A stretch of 64,000 nucleotides of DNA from positions 1 to 64,000 of the forward strand of contig CAYWGD010000032.1 of the NCBI GenBank assembly GCA_964457335.1, read 5' to 3'. The stretch's first letter is position 1; every line of letters begins with the position of its first letter. Below, piece after piece: positions 7,335 through 16,708 of the stretch. Below the pieces are notes generated by a model that was given only the letters and a program-made list of their open reading frames with translations, was not told the origin of the DNA and ran no database searches. This stretch comes from CAJBVW01 sp964457335 (GTDB taxonomy: Bacteria; Myxococcota_A; UBA796; SXON01). The translations under genes and the position numbers were made by a program.

Positions 7335-8453
7335 TCACACGGCCAGGCGCTTGGCGACGGAGGCCGCGAGGTCCTCGAACACCTTGTCGCCGTCGAGCAC
7401 GGCGGGCCGGCCCACGTCGCCCGCGGACCGGATGTCGTCGCGGAGCGGGACCTCGCCGAGCAGATCGACGTGGTACTCGGCCGCGAGGCGCTTGCCGCCG
7501 CCTTCCCCGAAGGGGTGCAGCCGCGCGCCGCCGACGTCGTAGTACGCCATGTTCTCGACCACGCCGAGCACGGGCACGTCGAGCTTCCGGAACATCTCGA
7601 GGCCGCGGACGGCGTCGAGCAACGCAACCGGCTGGGGCGTGGTGACGATGATGCCGCCCGAGAGCGGAACCGCCTGCACCATCGTGAGCTGCGCGTCGCC
7701 GGTGCCCGGCGGCAGGTCGATGACGAGGTAGTCGGTCTCGCCCCAGTCCACGTCCTTGAAGAACTGGTTGATGACGCCCATGACCATCGGGCCGCGCCAG
7801 ATGATGGGCTCCTTGTCGTCGACGAGGAACCCGATCGACATGCACTTCACGCCGTGCGCGACGAGCGGGACGATCTTCTTGTCGGCGTTCGCGAGCGGGC
7901 GGCCGTTGACGTGCATCATCAGCGGCAGCGACGGGCCGTAGATGTCCGCGTCGAGCAGGCCCACGGAGTAGCCGGCCTTGGCGAGCCCGACCGCGAGGTT
8001 GGTCGCGACGGTGCTCTTGCCGACGCCGCCCTTGCCCGAGGCCACGGCGACGATGTGCTTCACGCCGGGGAGCGGCGCCTTTGCGATCGGCCCGCCGTGG
8101 GGCTGCATGCCGGGGCCGGACATGCCGCGGACGGCGTCCTTCTTCGGCTCCGCGTGCCCGTGGCCGCCGTGGGAGTGGCCGTGGCCCTCGGTCGGCGCCG
8201 TGGCGGCGACGCCCGCGACGCGGACGGTGCAGGCGACCTCGCCCTGCCACTTGTCCGCGAGGTTGCGGACGATCGCCTCGCGCATGCGCCCGCGGTCCTC
8301 CGCGGAGTGCTCGGGCTTGCAGGCGAGGGTGAAGCGGAGGACGTCGCCGTCGATGCGGGCGTCCTGGACGAGCCCGGCGAGCCACACCGACCGGCCGGTG
8401 AGCGGGTCCCGCACGCGCGTGGCGGCCGGCTCGAGGAGAGTGAGAGGATCCAT
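7335..8453 (-). CDS. mrp: Mrp/ApbC-family iron-sulfur carrier ATPase
   Basis: A 372-residue protein: an N-terminal MIP18/DUF59 domain (about 1-85), a His-rich linker (GHGHSHGGHGH, about 90-100) and a ParA-like NTPase domain with deviant Walker A SGKGGVGKST (139-148). Mrp/NBP35 proteins carry Fe-S clusters to apo-proteins. The bridging-cluster CxxC usually found after ENM(S/A)YF is absent: the sequence is ENMAYYDVGGARLHPFGEGG. Either this paralogue does not hold that cluster or the ligands differ; the His-rich linker could bind metal. A TAGGAGG before the start acts as ribosome binding site. Its stop overlaps a possible moaA ATG (TGATG). Proximity to the Fe-S enzyme MoaA fits a maturation role. 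Confidence 0.85.
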   Translation of the reverse strand: MDPLTLLEPAATRVRDPLTGRSVWLAGLVQDARIDGDVLRFTLACKPEHSAEDRGRMREAIVRNLADKWQGEVACTVRVAGVAATAPTEGHGHSHGGHGHAEPKKDAVRGMSGPGMQPHGGPIAKAPLPGVKHIVAVASGKGGVGKSTVATNLAVGLAKAGYSVGLLDADIYGPSLPLMMHVNGRPLANADKKIVPLVAHGVKCMSIGFLVDDKEPIIWRGPMVMGVINQFFKDVDWGETDYLVIDLPPGTGDAQLTMVQAVPLSGGIIVTTPQPVALLDAVRGLEMFRKLDVPVLGVVENMAYYDVGGARLHPFGEGGGKRLAAEYHVDLLGEVPLRDDIRSAGDVGRPAVLDGDKVFEDLAASVAKRLAV

Positions 8454-8508
8454 CGCGGCCTCCTAACCCGGACACCGCGTCCTCTCGGGCCCTCCCTTGT
8501 GGGCGCTG

Positions 8509-9708
8509 CTACCGCTGGCTCCAATGGAGGAGCAGCGTCCCGACGGCCGACGAGAGCGGCCAGCCGTCGGCGACGTTGCGCCCGTCGAACTGCGCGACCT
8601 TGCGGCCCTGCAGCACGTAGATCGACCCGCCCTCGACCGCGAAGAGCTGGCCCGGCCCGGTGTAGGGCGCGCCGGTGCGCTCCTCGGCGACGGGCCCGGG
8701 GTCGAGGTCCGCGGATGGGACGATGCCGGCCTCGCCCTCGACGCAGATGCCGACGCGCTTCGGCCAGCGGTGGAGCGCGACGACCTCCGCGAAGGGCTCG
8801 CCGGCGCGCACCAGCAGCACCTTGGAGCCGTTGCGCTGGAGGTCGGGGTAGCCGAACGCGGCGTACTCGGCGCCGTTGGGGAGCGTGACGACGGCGCGGT
8901 CGCCCGCGGCGTTCAGCACGTCCATCACGGCCGCGATGCGCTCCAGCGACTCGGGGATCTCCCCGTAGGACGTGCGCTTCAGCTCGCCGCCGAGGGCGCG
9001 GAGGCCGGCCCGCCAGCCGCTGCCGATGTCGTCCTCCGGCGGGCGCTCGGGGGACGGGATCTGCGTGAGCATCTCGGGGGGCACGGCGGGGGCTTCGCCG
9101 GGGGAGGCCTCGGCGGCGGGGGCCGTGGCGGAGGGCGCCGTGGCGGAGAGCCCGATGGCGGCGGGCTTCCCGGCCGGCGCGGCGGGCGTGACCGGGAGCG
9201 GCGTCTCCTTGGCGAGCTCGCCGACGAGGTGGCCGAGCTCGGGGAGGATGAGCTTCTCCATCGCGAGCCGGCAGGCCTTCGGCGAGCCCGGGAGCGCGAA
9301 GACGAGCTTGCCGCGCGCCACGCCGCCGAGGGCGGTGGAGAGCATCGCGGCGCTCCCGACCTCCTGGTAGGACAACATGCGGAAGAGCTCGCCGAAGCCG
9401 GGGAGCTCGCGATCGAGGCGCGGCCGGACGACCGCGGGCGTGCAGTCGCGCGCGCTGATGCCGGTGCCGCCGGTGAGCACGACGGCGTCCACGCCGGCGT
9501 TGGCGAAGAGCCCGTCGAGGACGCCGCCGATCTTCGCGGGATCGTCGGGCACGAGCGTGTGGCCAGCCACCACGTGCCGGTGGTCGGTCACGAGCTCGCG
9601 GAGGATCGCCCCCGAGACGTCGCTCGCGGCGCCGCGGGAGGTGGACACGGTGACGACGTGGACGCGGACGACCCGCGATCCGGGGGGCGCTTCGTGGGCG
9701 TGGGACAT
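8509..9708 (-). CDS. moaB: MoaB/MogA-like protein with extra C-terminal domain
   Basis: Residues about 1-165 are a MoCF-fold domain with the family's LTGGTGISARDCTP motif and the LPGSPKACRLAMEKLILPE segment. In the family it adenylates molybdopterin or has a related role in cofactor synthesis. It is followed by an Ala/Pro-rich linker (about 170-220) and a roughly 170-residue C-terminal domain (from DIGSGWRAGLRALGGELKR) that I do not recognise and that is absent from standard 160-190-residue MoaB/MogA. The fused domain resembles a beta-rich module (VVTLPNGAEYAAFGYPD; GQLFAVEGGSIYVLQGRKV). The ATG is preceded by TACGCT at 6 nt and starts 12 nt after the ruvX stop. Confidence 0.82.
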   Translation of the reverse strand: MSHAHEAPPGSRVVRVHVVTVSTSRGAASDVSGAILRELVTDHRHVVAGHTLVPDDPAKIGGVLDGLFANAGVDAVVLTGGTGISARDCTPAVVRPRLDRELPGFGELFRMLSYQEVGSAAMLSTALGGVARGKLVFALPGSPKACRLAMEKLILPELGHLVGELAKETPLPVTPAAPAGKPAAIGLSATAPSATAPAAEASPGEAPAVPPEMLTQIPSPERPPEDDIGSGWRAGLRALGGELKRTSYGEIPESLERIAAVMDVLNAAGDRAVVTLPNGAEYAAFGYPDLQRNGSKVLLVRAGEPFAEVVALHRWPKRVGICVEGEAGIVPSADLDPGPVAEERTGAPYTGPGQLFAVEGGSIYVLQGRKVAQFDGRNVADGWPLSSAVGTLLLHWSQR

Positions 9709-9714
9709 TCCCGA

Positions 9715-9720
9715 AGCGTA
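9715..9720 (-). promoter_or_regulatory. Candidate -10 element 6 nt before start codon
   Basis: Minus-strand TACGCT, 6 nt, ATG of moaB at 9708. It lies in the 12-nt gap after ruvX, so moaB may have its own leaderless promoter inside the gene run. Confidence 0.4.
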
Positions 9721-10149
9721 TCACCCCGAGGAAGGGGCGGCGGTCCGCAGCCAATCCTCCAGGATCACGACGGCCGCGTACTGATCGATGACCTGCTTGC
9801 GGCGCTCGGCGGGCGCGCCGGCGTCGCGCAGGCGGCGCTCCGCCTCCAGCGTGCTGAAGCGCTCGTCGACCCACGCGAGCGGCAGGCTCGTCCGCGCGGC
9901 GAGCGCGTCCCCCACCTGGCGCGCGAGCCTGGCGGAGCGGGCCTCCTCGCCCTCCAGCGTGAGCGGCAGCCCGACGACGAGCTGGGTCACGCGTTCCGAC
10001 GCGCAGATGCGCGCGATCTCCTCGCTGTCCTTCGCGACCGAGCGGCGCGCGACGGTGCGGAGCGGGAAGACGTGTCGGCGCGCGGGGTCGGTGACGGCGA
10101 GGCCGATGGTCTTCGTGCCCACGTCGAGGGCGAGGACGCGGCCGCTCAT
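9721..10149 (-). CDS. ruvX: Holliday junction resolvase-like / pre-16S rRNA nuclease RuvX
   Basis: A 142-residue YqgF-family RNase H-fold protein. It starts with the family signature LALDVGTKTIGLAV (first catalytic Asp), has VVGLPLTLEGEE and ends with the conserved DERFSTLEAE and DQYAAVVIL segments that carry the other acidic residues. The family processes the 5' end of 16S rRNA and is essential in E. coli; a Holliday-junction role is also proposed. I chose ATG 10149 because it starts at the conserved core; the frame stays open upstream into the cinA region without similarity. Divergent from cinA, 67 bp apart. Confidence 0.9.
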   Translation of the reverse strand: MSGRVLALDVGTKTIGLAVTDPARRHVFPLRTVARRSVAKDSEEIARICASERVTQLVVGLPLTLEGEEARSARLARQVGDALAARTSLPLAWVDERFSTLEAERRLRDAGAPAERRKQVIDQYAAVVILEDWLRTAAPSSG

Positions 10150-10216
10150 CGGGCGCTCTCCGACGCGAGCGGGACGGGCGGGCACGGGTGGCGCATGCGG
10201 GCGGTTAACGGAGCCC

Positions 10217-11437
10217 ATGCCACGCTTCGACGTGATCTCGCAGGGAGAGGAGCTGCTCTCGGGCTCCACGGTCGACACCAACGCGGGCTGGATCTGCCAC
10301 GAGCTCGCGCAGATCGGGCTCGATCCGGACCGCGTCACGGTCGTGGGCGACGTGCTCGGCGACATCCGGGACGTGCTGGCCGAGTCGGCGGCGCGCGCAC
10401 CGGTCGTCGTGTGCACGGGTGGGCTCGGGCCCACCTCGGACGACCTCACCGCCGAGGCCGCCGCGGCGGCGTTCGGCGACGTGCTGGAGCTCGAGCCGGA
10501 GGCGCTCGCGCAGGTCCAGGAGCGCTACGCCTCGCGGAAGCGCGAGATGCCGCCGGCCAACCGCAAGCAGGCCGTGCTCCCGACACGCGCGACCGTGCTG
10601 GAGAACAAGCTCGGCACGGCGCCGGGCTTCCGGATGGAGCAGGGCGGGACGGTGCTCTACTTCCTGCCCGGCGTGCCCTTCGAGATGAAGGCGATGGTGC
10701 GCGAGCACGTGATCCCCGAGGTGCGGGCGCGCTTCGGCCTCCCGCCGCGCCGCACCGTCCTGTTCCGGTGCATGGGGATCGCGGAGTCGGTCGCCGCGCA
10801 GAAGATGGAGGGCTTCGAGCGCGAGGGCGTGATCGTCGGGTACCGCGCGCACATGCCGGAGATCCACGTGAAGATCCACCTCGAGCCGGGGGTGGACGCG
10901 GAGCCGCTGATCACCGAGGTGCGGTCGCGGCTCGGGGACGTGATCTTCGGCGTGGACTGCGGGCCCTTGGCCGAGGTGGTCGGCCAGCACCTGCGGCGGC
11001 GCGGCGAGACCGTGGCCACGGCGGAGAGCTGCACGGCCGGCCGCATCGCCGCGGCGCTCGGGGCGATCCCGGGCGCGTCGGACTACCTGCTCGGCGGGGC
11101 GGTCGTCTACTCGAACGCCGAGAAGGTGCGGCAGTGCGGCGTGGACCCGGATCTGTTGGCCGCGCACGGGGCCGTCTCGGAGCCGGTCGCGCGCGCGCTC
11201 GCGGAGGGCATCCGCGCCCGGGTCGGCTCCACCTGGGGCATCGGGGTGACGGGGATCGCGGGGCCGTCGGGCGGGTCGCCCGAGAAGCCCGTCGGGACCG
11301 TGCACCTCGCCGTCGCGGGCCCCGCCGGGACCACGCACCGGCGGATCCACCTCCCCTACGACCGGGAGCGCGTGCTGCTTTTCACGACCGGATCCGCGTT
11401 GGATCTGCTGCGCCGGGTGGTCGAGCCGCCAACCTGA
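10217..11437 (+). CDS. cinA: CinA-family nicotinamide mononucleotide deamidase / ADP-ribose pyrophosphatase
   Basis: A 406-residue two-domain CinA. The N-terminal MoCF-like domain (FDVISQGEELLSGSTVDTNA, GGLGPTSDDLT) is the COG1058 part linked to ADP-ribose hydrolysis. The C-terminal domain (TAESCTAGRIAAALG, GVTGIAGPSGGSPEKPVGTV) is the NMN amidohydrolase (PncC) that recycles NMN to nicotinic acid mononucleotide. The length matches the family. It lies directly upstream of recA, a common bacterial order. CGGAG 5 nt before the ATG can serve as ribosome binding site; TTAACG at 6 nt is a weak match to the leaderless pattern. Confidence 0.92.
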   Translation: MPRFDVISQGEELLSGSTVDTNAGWICHELAQIGLDPDRVTVVGDVLGDIRDVLAESAARAPVVVCTGGLGPTSDDLTAEAAAAAFGDVLELEPEALAQVQERYASRKREMPPANRKQAVLPTRATVLENKLGTAPGFRMEQGGTVLYFLPGVPFEMKAMVREHVIPEVRARFGLPPRRTVLFRCMGIAESVAAQKMEGFEREGVIVGYRAHMPEIHVKIHLEPGVDAEPLITEVRSRLGDVIFGVDCGPLAEVVGQHLRRRGETVATAESCTAGRIAAALGAIPGASDYLLGGAVVYSNAEKVRQCGVDPDLLAAHGAVSEPVARALAEGIRARVGSTWGIGVTGIAGPSGGSPEKPVGTVHLAVAGPAGTTHRRIHLPYDRERVLLFTTGSALDLLRRVVEPPT

Positions 11438-11478
11438 ACGAATATTTGCAGAGCGGACATTTTTTGGTCGCCATCTCC

Positions 11479-11506
11479 TTGCGCCCGTACAGGCCCGTGG
11501 TACGGT
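11479..11506 (+). promoter_or_regulatory. Candidate recA promoter
   Basis: TTGCGC (11479-11484) and TACGGT (11501-11506) are separated by 16 nt, resembling a sigma70-type promoter about 45 bp before the recA ATG. The predicted start of transcription falls in the palindrome at 11511-11523. Confidence 0.4.
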
Positions 11507-11510
11507 TGCA

Positions 11511-11523
11511 GCGTTCCGAACGC
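11511..11523. promoter_or_regulatory. Palindrome GCGTTCCGAACGC, candidate SOS operator of recA
   Basis: The 13-bp sequence is a perfect inverted repeat around its central base (GCGTTC/GAACGC). It lies right after the candidate -10 element and before the GGAG ribosome binding site of recA, the expected place for a repressor. The GTTC/GAAC half-sites resemble those in several LexA boxes, but orientation and spacing do not match a box I know for certain. Confidence 0.35.
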
Positions 11524-11549
11524 TTCCCCCTCGCCCACTGGAGTCCACG

Positions 11550-12581
<1,032 letters not shown>

Positions 12582-12610
12582 TCCGTCGCGCGGACGGTCC
12601 GGCCGACAGC

Positions 12611-12643
12611 GGAGGGGAGGCACGTCGCGGTGCCCTCCCCTCC
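12611..12643. terminator. Hairpin downstream of recA
   Basis: A GGAGGGGAGGCAC arm pairs with GTGCCCTCCCCTCC across a 6-nt loop; one C is bulged. There is no T-run after it. It lies 30 bp after the recA stop. Confidence 0.5.
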
Positions 12644-12664
12644 CGCCGGGCCGCGCACGCTTGG

Positions 12665-12670
12665 TAGAGT
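12665..12670 (+). promoter_or_regulatory. Candidate -10 element of pilT
   Basis: TAGAGT, preceded by TTGG, 39 nt before the pilT ATG. It leaves room for a leader with a ribosome binding site (GAGGAG at 12696-12701), unlike the 6-nt class. Confidence 0.35.
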
Positions 12671-12709
12671 GCGGCGCCGCGGGCGTTCGCCCCGAGGAGC
12701 CTCTCCCCG

Positions 12710-13789
12710 ATGGACATCTCCCAGATCTGCCGGCTCGCCATGCGCTCCAACGCGAGCGACATCCACCTCAAGGTGGGCCTCCCCCCGCTCCTGCGGATCC
12801 ACGGCGACATCCGCCCCGTGACGGACATGCCGCCGATCGGGCAGGACGAGCTGGCCAAGGCGATGTGGGACATCATGTCGCCCGTCCAGCGGGAGCGCTT
12901 CAAGACCACGAACGACTGCGACCTCGCCCACACCGTGCCGGGCGTGGCCCGCTTCCGCTGCAACGTCTTCCGCAGCCAGCAGCGCATCGGGGCGGTGCTC
13001 CGCGCCATCCCCGCGCAGGTGAAGACCATCGACGAGCTCCAGCTGCCGCCGGTGCTCAAGAAGGTGGCCAAGGAGCCGCGCGGCATGGTGCTGGTGACGG
13101 GGTCCACCGGCTCCGGCAAGAGCACGACGCTGGCCGCGATCATCGAGGAGATCAACCGCACCCTCCCGCACCACATCCTGACGATCGAGGACCCGATCGA
13201 GTTCGTGTTCACCGACCAGAAGAGCGTGGTGAACCAGCGGGAGGTCGGGCTCGACGCCGCGAGCTACCACCAGGCGCTCCGCGCCGCGCTCCGCCAGGAC
13301 CCGGACGTGATCCTGATCGGCGAGCTGCGGGACCTGGAGACGGTCGAGATCGCCATGCACGCCGCGGAGACCGGGCACCTCGTGCTCGCCACCCTCCACA
13401 CCATCGACGCGCACGAGACCATCAACCGCATCGTCGGCTTCTTCGAGCCCCACCAGCAGCAGCAGATCCGGCTGCAGCTCGGCTCCGTCCTCCGCTCGGT
13501 CGTGTCGCAGCGCCTCGTGCCCGCGACCACCGGCGGGCGCGTGGCGGCCCTGGAGATCATGCTCAACACCGGCACCGTCTACGAGTGCATCATCGACGGG
13601 GCTCGCACGCGCGAGATCCGGGACCACATCCGGAAGGGCCGCGCCCAGTACGGCATGCAGACCTTCGACCAGGCCCTGTACGAGCTCATCTCCAGCGGGC
13701 GCGTGCAGCAGGAGCAGGGGCTCCGCTTCGCCAACAACCCCGACGAGGTGGCGCTCCGCCTCTCCGGCCTCGCGGACGACGGGGACTGA
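12710..13789 (+). CDS. pilT: Type IV pilus twitching motility ATPase PilT
   Basis: A 359-residue hexameric retraction ATPase. It has Walker A GSTGSGKST (131-139), Asp box LTIEDPIEFVF, Walker B DVILIGELRD, His box HLVLATLHT and the C-terminal AIRNLIRE-like segment EIRDHIRKGRAQYGMQTFDQAL that is characteristic of PilT rather than PilB or GspE. It powers pilus retraction at the inner membrane. No pil structural genes are nearby, so it stands alone between recA and alaS. The start is preceded by GAGGAG. Confidence 0.93.
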   Translation: MDISQICRLAMRSNASDIHLKVGLPPLLRIHGDIRPVTDMPPIGQDELAKAMWDIMSPVQRERFKTTNDCDLAHTVPGVARFRCNVFRSQQRIGAVLRAIPAQVKTIDELQLPPVLKKVAKEPRGMVLVTGSTGSGKSTTLAAIIEEINRTLPHHILTIEDPIEFVFTDQKSVVNQREVGLDAASYHQALRAALRQDPDVILIGELRDLETVEIAMHAAETGHLVLATLHTIDAHETINRIVGFFEPHQQQQIRLQLGSVLRSVVSQRLVPATTGGRVAALEIMLNTGTVYECIIDGARTREIRDHIRKGRAQYGMQTFDQALYELISSGRVQQEQGLRFANNPDEVALRLSGLADDGD

Positions 13790-13875
13790 CACCGCCGCGA
13801 CGTCGCCACGCAGGGCCTTGTACGAGTCTGCCTCCGCGCATAAGGAGGGGGGCTTTTCCATACCAGGGTACGACC

Positions 13876-16497
13876 ATGACCTCCGCCGAGCTGCGCGCCC
13901 GCTTCCTCGACTTCTTCCGTCGCCACGCCCACGCGGTGGTGCCGTCCAGCGGGCTCGTGCCGCAGAACGACCCGACGCTCTACTTCACGAACGCCGGCAT
14001 GGTGCAGTTCAAGGACGTCTTCACGGGCAAGGAGCGCCGGCCCTACAGCCGCGCCACCTCCGTGCAGAAGTGCCTGCGCGTGAGCGGCAAGCACAACGAC
14101 CTCGACAACGTCGGCCACACCCCGCGGCACCACACGTTCTTCGAGATGCTCGGGAACTTCAGCTTCGGGGACTACTTCAAGGCCGAGGCCATCCGCTACG
14201 CCTGGGACTTCCTCACGGACGAGCTCGGCATCGATCCGGACCGCCTGTGGGTGACGGTCTACGAGAAGGACGACGAGGCGCTCGCCATCTGGCGGGACCA
14301 GGTCGGCGTGCCCGAGGCGCGCATCCAGAAGCTCGGCGAGGCCGACAACTTCTGGTCCATGGGGCCGACCGGCCCCTGCGGGCCCTGCACCGAGATCCAC
14401 TACGATCACGGCCCGGCCATCAGCGGCGACACCCGCGGCCCCGCCGGCGGGGACGCCCGCTACGTCGAGATCTGGAACCTCGTGTTCATGCAGTTCGACC
14501 GCGCGGCGGACGGCACGATGACCCCGCTCCCCCGGCCGTCGATCGACACCGGCGCGGGGCTCGAGCGCGTCGCGGCCGTGGTCCAGGGCGTGTACGCCAA
14601 CTACGACACCGACCTGTTCCAGCCGATCATGCGCCGGGCGGCCGAGCTCGCCGGCGTGGAGCAGCACCGCGACACGACCACGGACATCGCGCTCCGCGTC
14701 ATCGCCGACCACAGCCGCGCCGCGGCGTTCCTCATCGCCGACGGCGTCATGCCGAGCAACGAGGGCCGCGGCTACGTGCTCCGGCGCATCATGCGCCGCG
14801 GGATCCGCTACGGCGTGAAGCTCGGGCTCGAAGGGCCCTTCCTGCACGAGACGGTCCAGGCGGTGATCGCGCACTTCGGGGAGGCCTACCCCGAGCTGCG
14901 CGAGCGCTCGGACTTCATCCGCGACGTGGTGAAGATCGAGGAGGAGCGCTTCGGCTCCACGCTGCACCGCGGCATGGCGCTGCTCGAGAAGGTCTTCGCG
15001 GAGCAGCCCTCGCGTGTCCCCGGCGAGACCGCGTTCGTGTTGTACGACACCTACGGCTTCCCGCTCGACCTCACGCAGATCATCGCGTCGGAGCGCGGGC
15101 TCGAGGTCGACACCGTCGCCTACGAGCGCCTGCTCGAGGAGCAGCGCGCCCGCGGCCGCGCCAACTGGAAGGGCTCGGGCGAGGCGTCCATCGCGGCGAT
15201 CTGGCACGAGCTCGCGGAGGACGTCGGCGTGCGCTTCACCGGCTACGACGCCGACGCCGACGAGGGCGCGGTGCGCGCGCTGGTGTCCGAGGGCGCGCGC
15301 GCGACCGCGCTCCTGCCCGGCCAGGAGGGCGAGGTCCTCACCGACACGACGCCCTTCTACGCGGAGAGCGGCGGCCAGGTGGGTGACACCGGCGTGATCC
15401 GCTGGGAGGGCGGCGAGGCCGAGGTCCTCGACACCACGAAACCCGCGGGCGATCTCCACGTGCACCACGTGCGCGTCGAGAGCGGCATCCTCCGCGTGGG
15501 CGCGCAGGTGACGCTCGAGGTCGACGCCGCGCGGCGCAACCGCTCCCGCCTCAACCACACCGCGACGCACCTCCTCCACGCCGCGCTGAAGCAGGTGCTC
15601 GGCGGGCACGTGATGCAGAAGGGCTCGCTGGTCGGGCCCGACCGGCTCCGCTTCGACTTCTCGCACCACAAGCCGATGACCGCCGAGGAGCTCCGCAAGG
15701 TCGAGGACCTCGTGAACGAGCAGATCCTCGCGAACCACCCGGTCGCGACCGAGGTGCAGGACGTCGAGGCGGCCCGCCGCGGCGGCGCCATGGCGCTCTT
15801 CGGCGAGAAGTACGGCGACCGGGTGCGCGTGGTGCAGGTCGACGCCTTCAGCAAGGAGCTGTGCGGCGGCACGCACGCCCGCCGGAGCGGCGACATCGGG
15901 CTCTTCAAGGTCGTGTCCGAGGCGGGCATCGCGGCCGGCGTGCGCCGCATCGAGGCCCAGACGGGCTTCGGCGCCCAGGCCTACGTGCGCGAGCTGGAGA
16001 ACACCGCCCGGGCCGCGGCCGGCGAGCTCAAGACCTCGCCCGACAAGCTGCTGGACGCGGTCAAGCGGCTCCTCGACGAGAAGGCCCGCCTCGCCCGCGA
16101 GCTCGAGGCCGCGCGCCGGGAGGCCACCCGCGCCTCCGCCGGCGATCTCGCCGACCGCGCCGTGGTCATCGACGGCGTGAAGGTGCTCGCCGCGGAGCTG
16201 AACGCCGACGCGAAGGTCATGCGCGAGGAGGCCGACCGCCTCCGCGACACGCTGGGCACCTGCGTGGTCGTGCTCGCCGCGCGCGACCCGGACGGCGTCC
16301 GGCTGCTCGTGGCGGTGAGCAAGGACCTCGCCGGCGGCCGCTACAACGCCGGGAAGATCATCGGCGCCCTCGCCTCCATGGTCGGCGGGAAGGGCGGCGG
16401 ACGTCCGGATCTGGCGCAGGCGGGCGGGAAGGAGCCGGCGAAGGTGCCCGAGATGCTGGCGGCGGTGCCGCAGGTGTTGGGGGCGCCGGCGGCGTAG
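13876..16497 (+). CDS. alaS: Alanyl-tRNA synthetase
   Basis: An 873-residue class II synthetase that charges tRNA-Ala. The catalytic core starts at once (LRARFLDFFRRHAHAVVPSSGLVPQ; motif 2 near GHTPRHHTFFEMLGNFSFGDYF). The editing domain has the HTATHLLHAAL and CGGTHARRSGDIG zinc motifs that clear mischarged Ser/Gly. The C-terminal C-Ala region ends KGGGRPDLAQAGGKEP. All domains and the usual length are present. The 86 bp after pilT hold no evident T-box; the nearest purine-rich stretch (AAGGAGGGG, about 30 bp upstream) is too far to be a standard ribosome binding site. The stop lies inside the first unit of a 24-bp duplication. Confidence 0.97.
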   Translation: MTSAELRARFLDFFRRHAHAVVPSSGLVPQNDPTLYFTNAGMVQFKDVFTGKERRPYSRATSVQKCLRVSGKHNDLDNVGHTPRHHTFFEMLGNFSFGDYFKAEAIRYAWDFLTDELGIDPDRLWVTVYEKDDEALAIWRDQVGVPEARIQKLGEADNFWSMGPTGPCGPCTEIHYDHGPAISGDTRGPAGGDARYVEIWNLVFMQFDRAADGTMTPLPRPSIDTGAGLERVAAVVQGVYANYDTDLFQPIMRRAAELAGVEQHRDTTTDIALRVIADHSRAAAFLIADGVMPSNEGRGYVLRRIMRRGIRYGVKLGLEGPFLHETVQAVIAHFGEAYPELRERSDFIRDVVKIEEERFGSTLHRGMALLEKVFAEQPSRVPGETAFVLYDTYGFPLDLTQIIASERGLEVDTVAYERLLEEQRARGRANWKGSGEASIAAIWHELAEDVGVRFTGYDADADEGAVRALVSEGARATALLPGQEGEVLTDTTPFYAESGGQVGDTGVIRWEGGEAEVLDTTKPAGDLHVHHVRVESGILRVGAQVTLEVDAARRNRSRLNHTATHLLHAALKQVLGGHVMQKGSLVGPDRLRFDFSHHKPMTAEELRKVEDLVNEQILANHPVATEVQDVEAARRGGAMALFGEKYGDRVRVVQVDAFSKELCGGTHARRSGDIGLFKVVSEAGIAAGVRRIEAQTGFGAQAYVRELENTARAAAGELKTSPDKLLDAVKRLLDEKARLARELEAARREATRASAGDLADRAVVIDGVKVLAAELNADAKVMREEADRLRDTLGTCVVVLAARDPDGVRLLVAVSKDLAGGRYNAGKIIGALASMVGGKGGGRPDLAQAGGKEPAKVPEMLAAVPQVLGAPAA

Positions 16498-16540
16498 GGC
16501 GCTCGGGGCCCGGCGGCGTAGGCCGCTCGGGGCCCGGCGG
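16486..16540 (+). repeat. 24-bp tandem duplication over the alaS stop
   Basis: Two units that differ at one base (each starting CCGGCGGCGTAGG and ending CTCGGGGC) plus a partial third. The first unit holds the last codons and stop of alaS, so the second and third arose by duplication into the intergenic region. Confidence 0.7.
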
Positions 16541-16561
16541 CTCCCCGGGCACGCCGCCCGG

Positions 16562-16708
16562 GTGTGCTGGGGGTCGGACCGGGCCTACGCCGAGCAGGGC
16601 GTGACCCTGGGCGTCCCTGCCCCGGGCGTGGCACTGCGGAGCCCCTCCATCAGCGGCGATGCCCTGTATGGCGTGCACGACGACGGCACCCTCGGCTACT
16701 ACGGCTAG
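16562..16708 (+). pseudogene. Possible 3' remnant of an RCC1-like repeat protein
   Basis: In this frame the sequence reads VCWGSDRAYAEQG, then VALRSPSISGDALYG and VHDDGTLGYYG before a TAG. The CWGS and DDGTLGYYG pieces resemble the ends of RCC1/BNR-type beta-propeller repeats common in secreted myxobacterial proteins. Only about 48 codons remain, there is no plausible start or signal peptide, and the alaS-end duplication lies immediately upstream. I read it as a gene fragment, not a working gene. Confidence 0.35.

Noticed and set aside
13790..13875. T-box or leader riboswitch before alaS
   Set aside because: The 86-bp leader has no stem I/T-box features, and T-boxes are rare in this type of organism.
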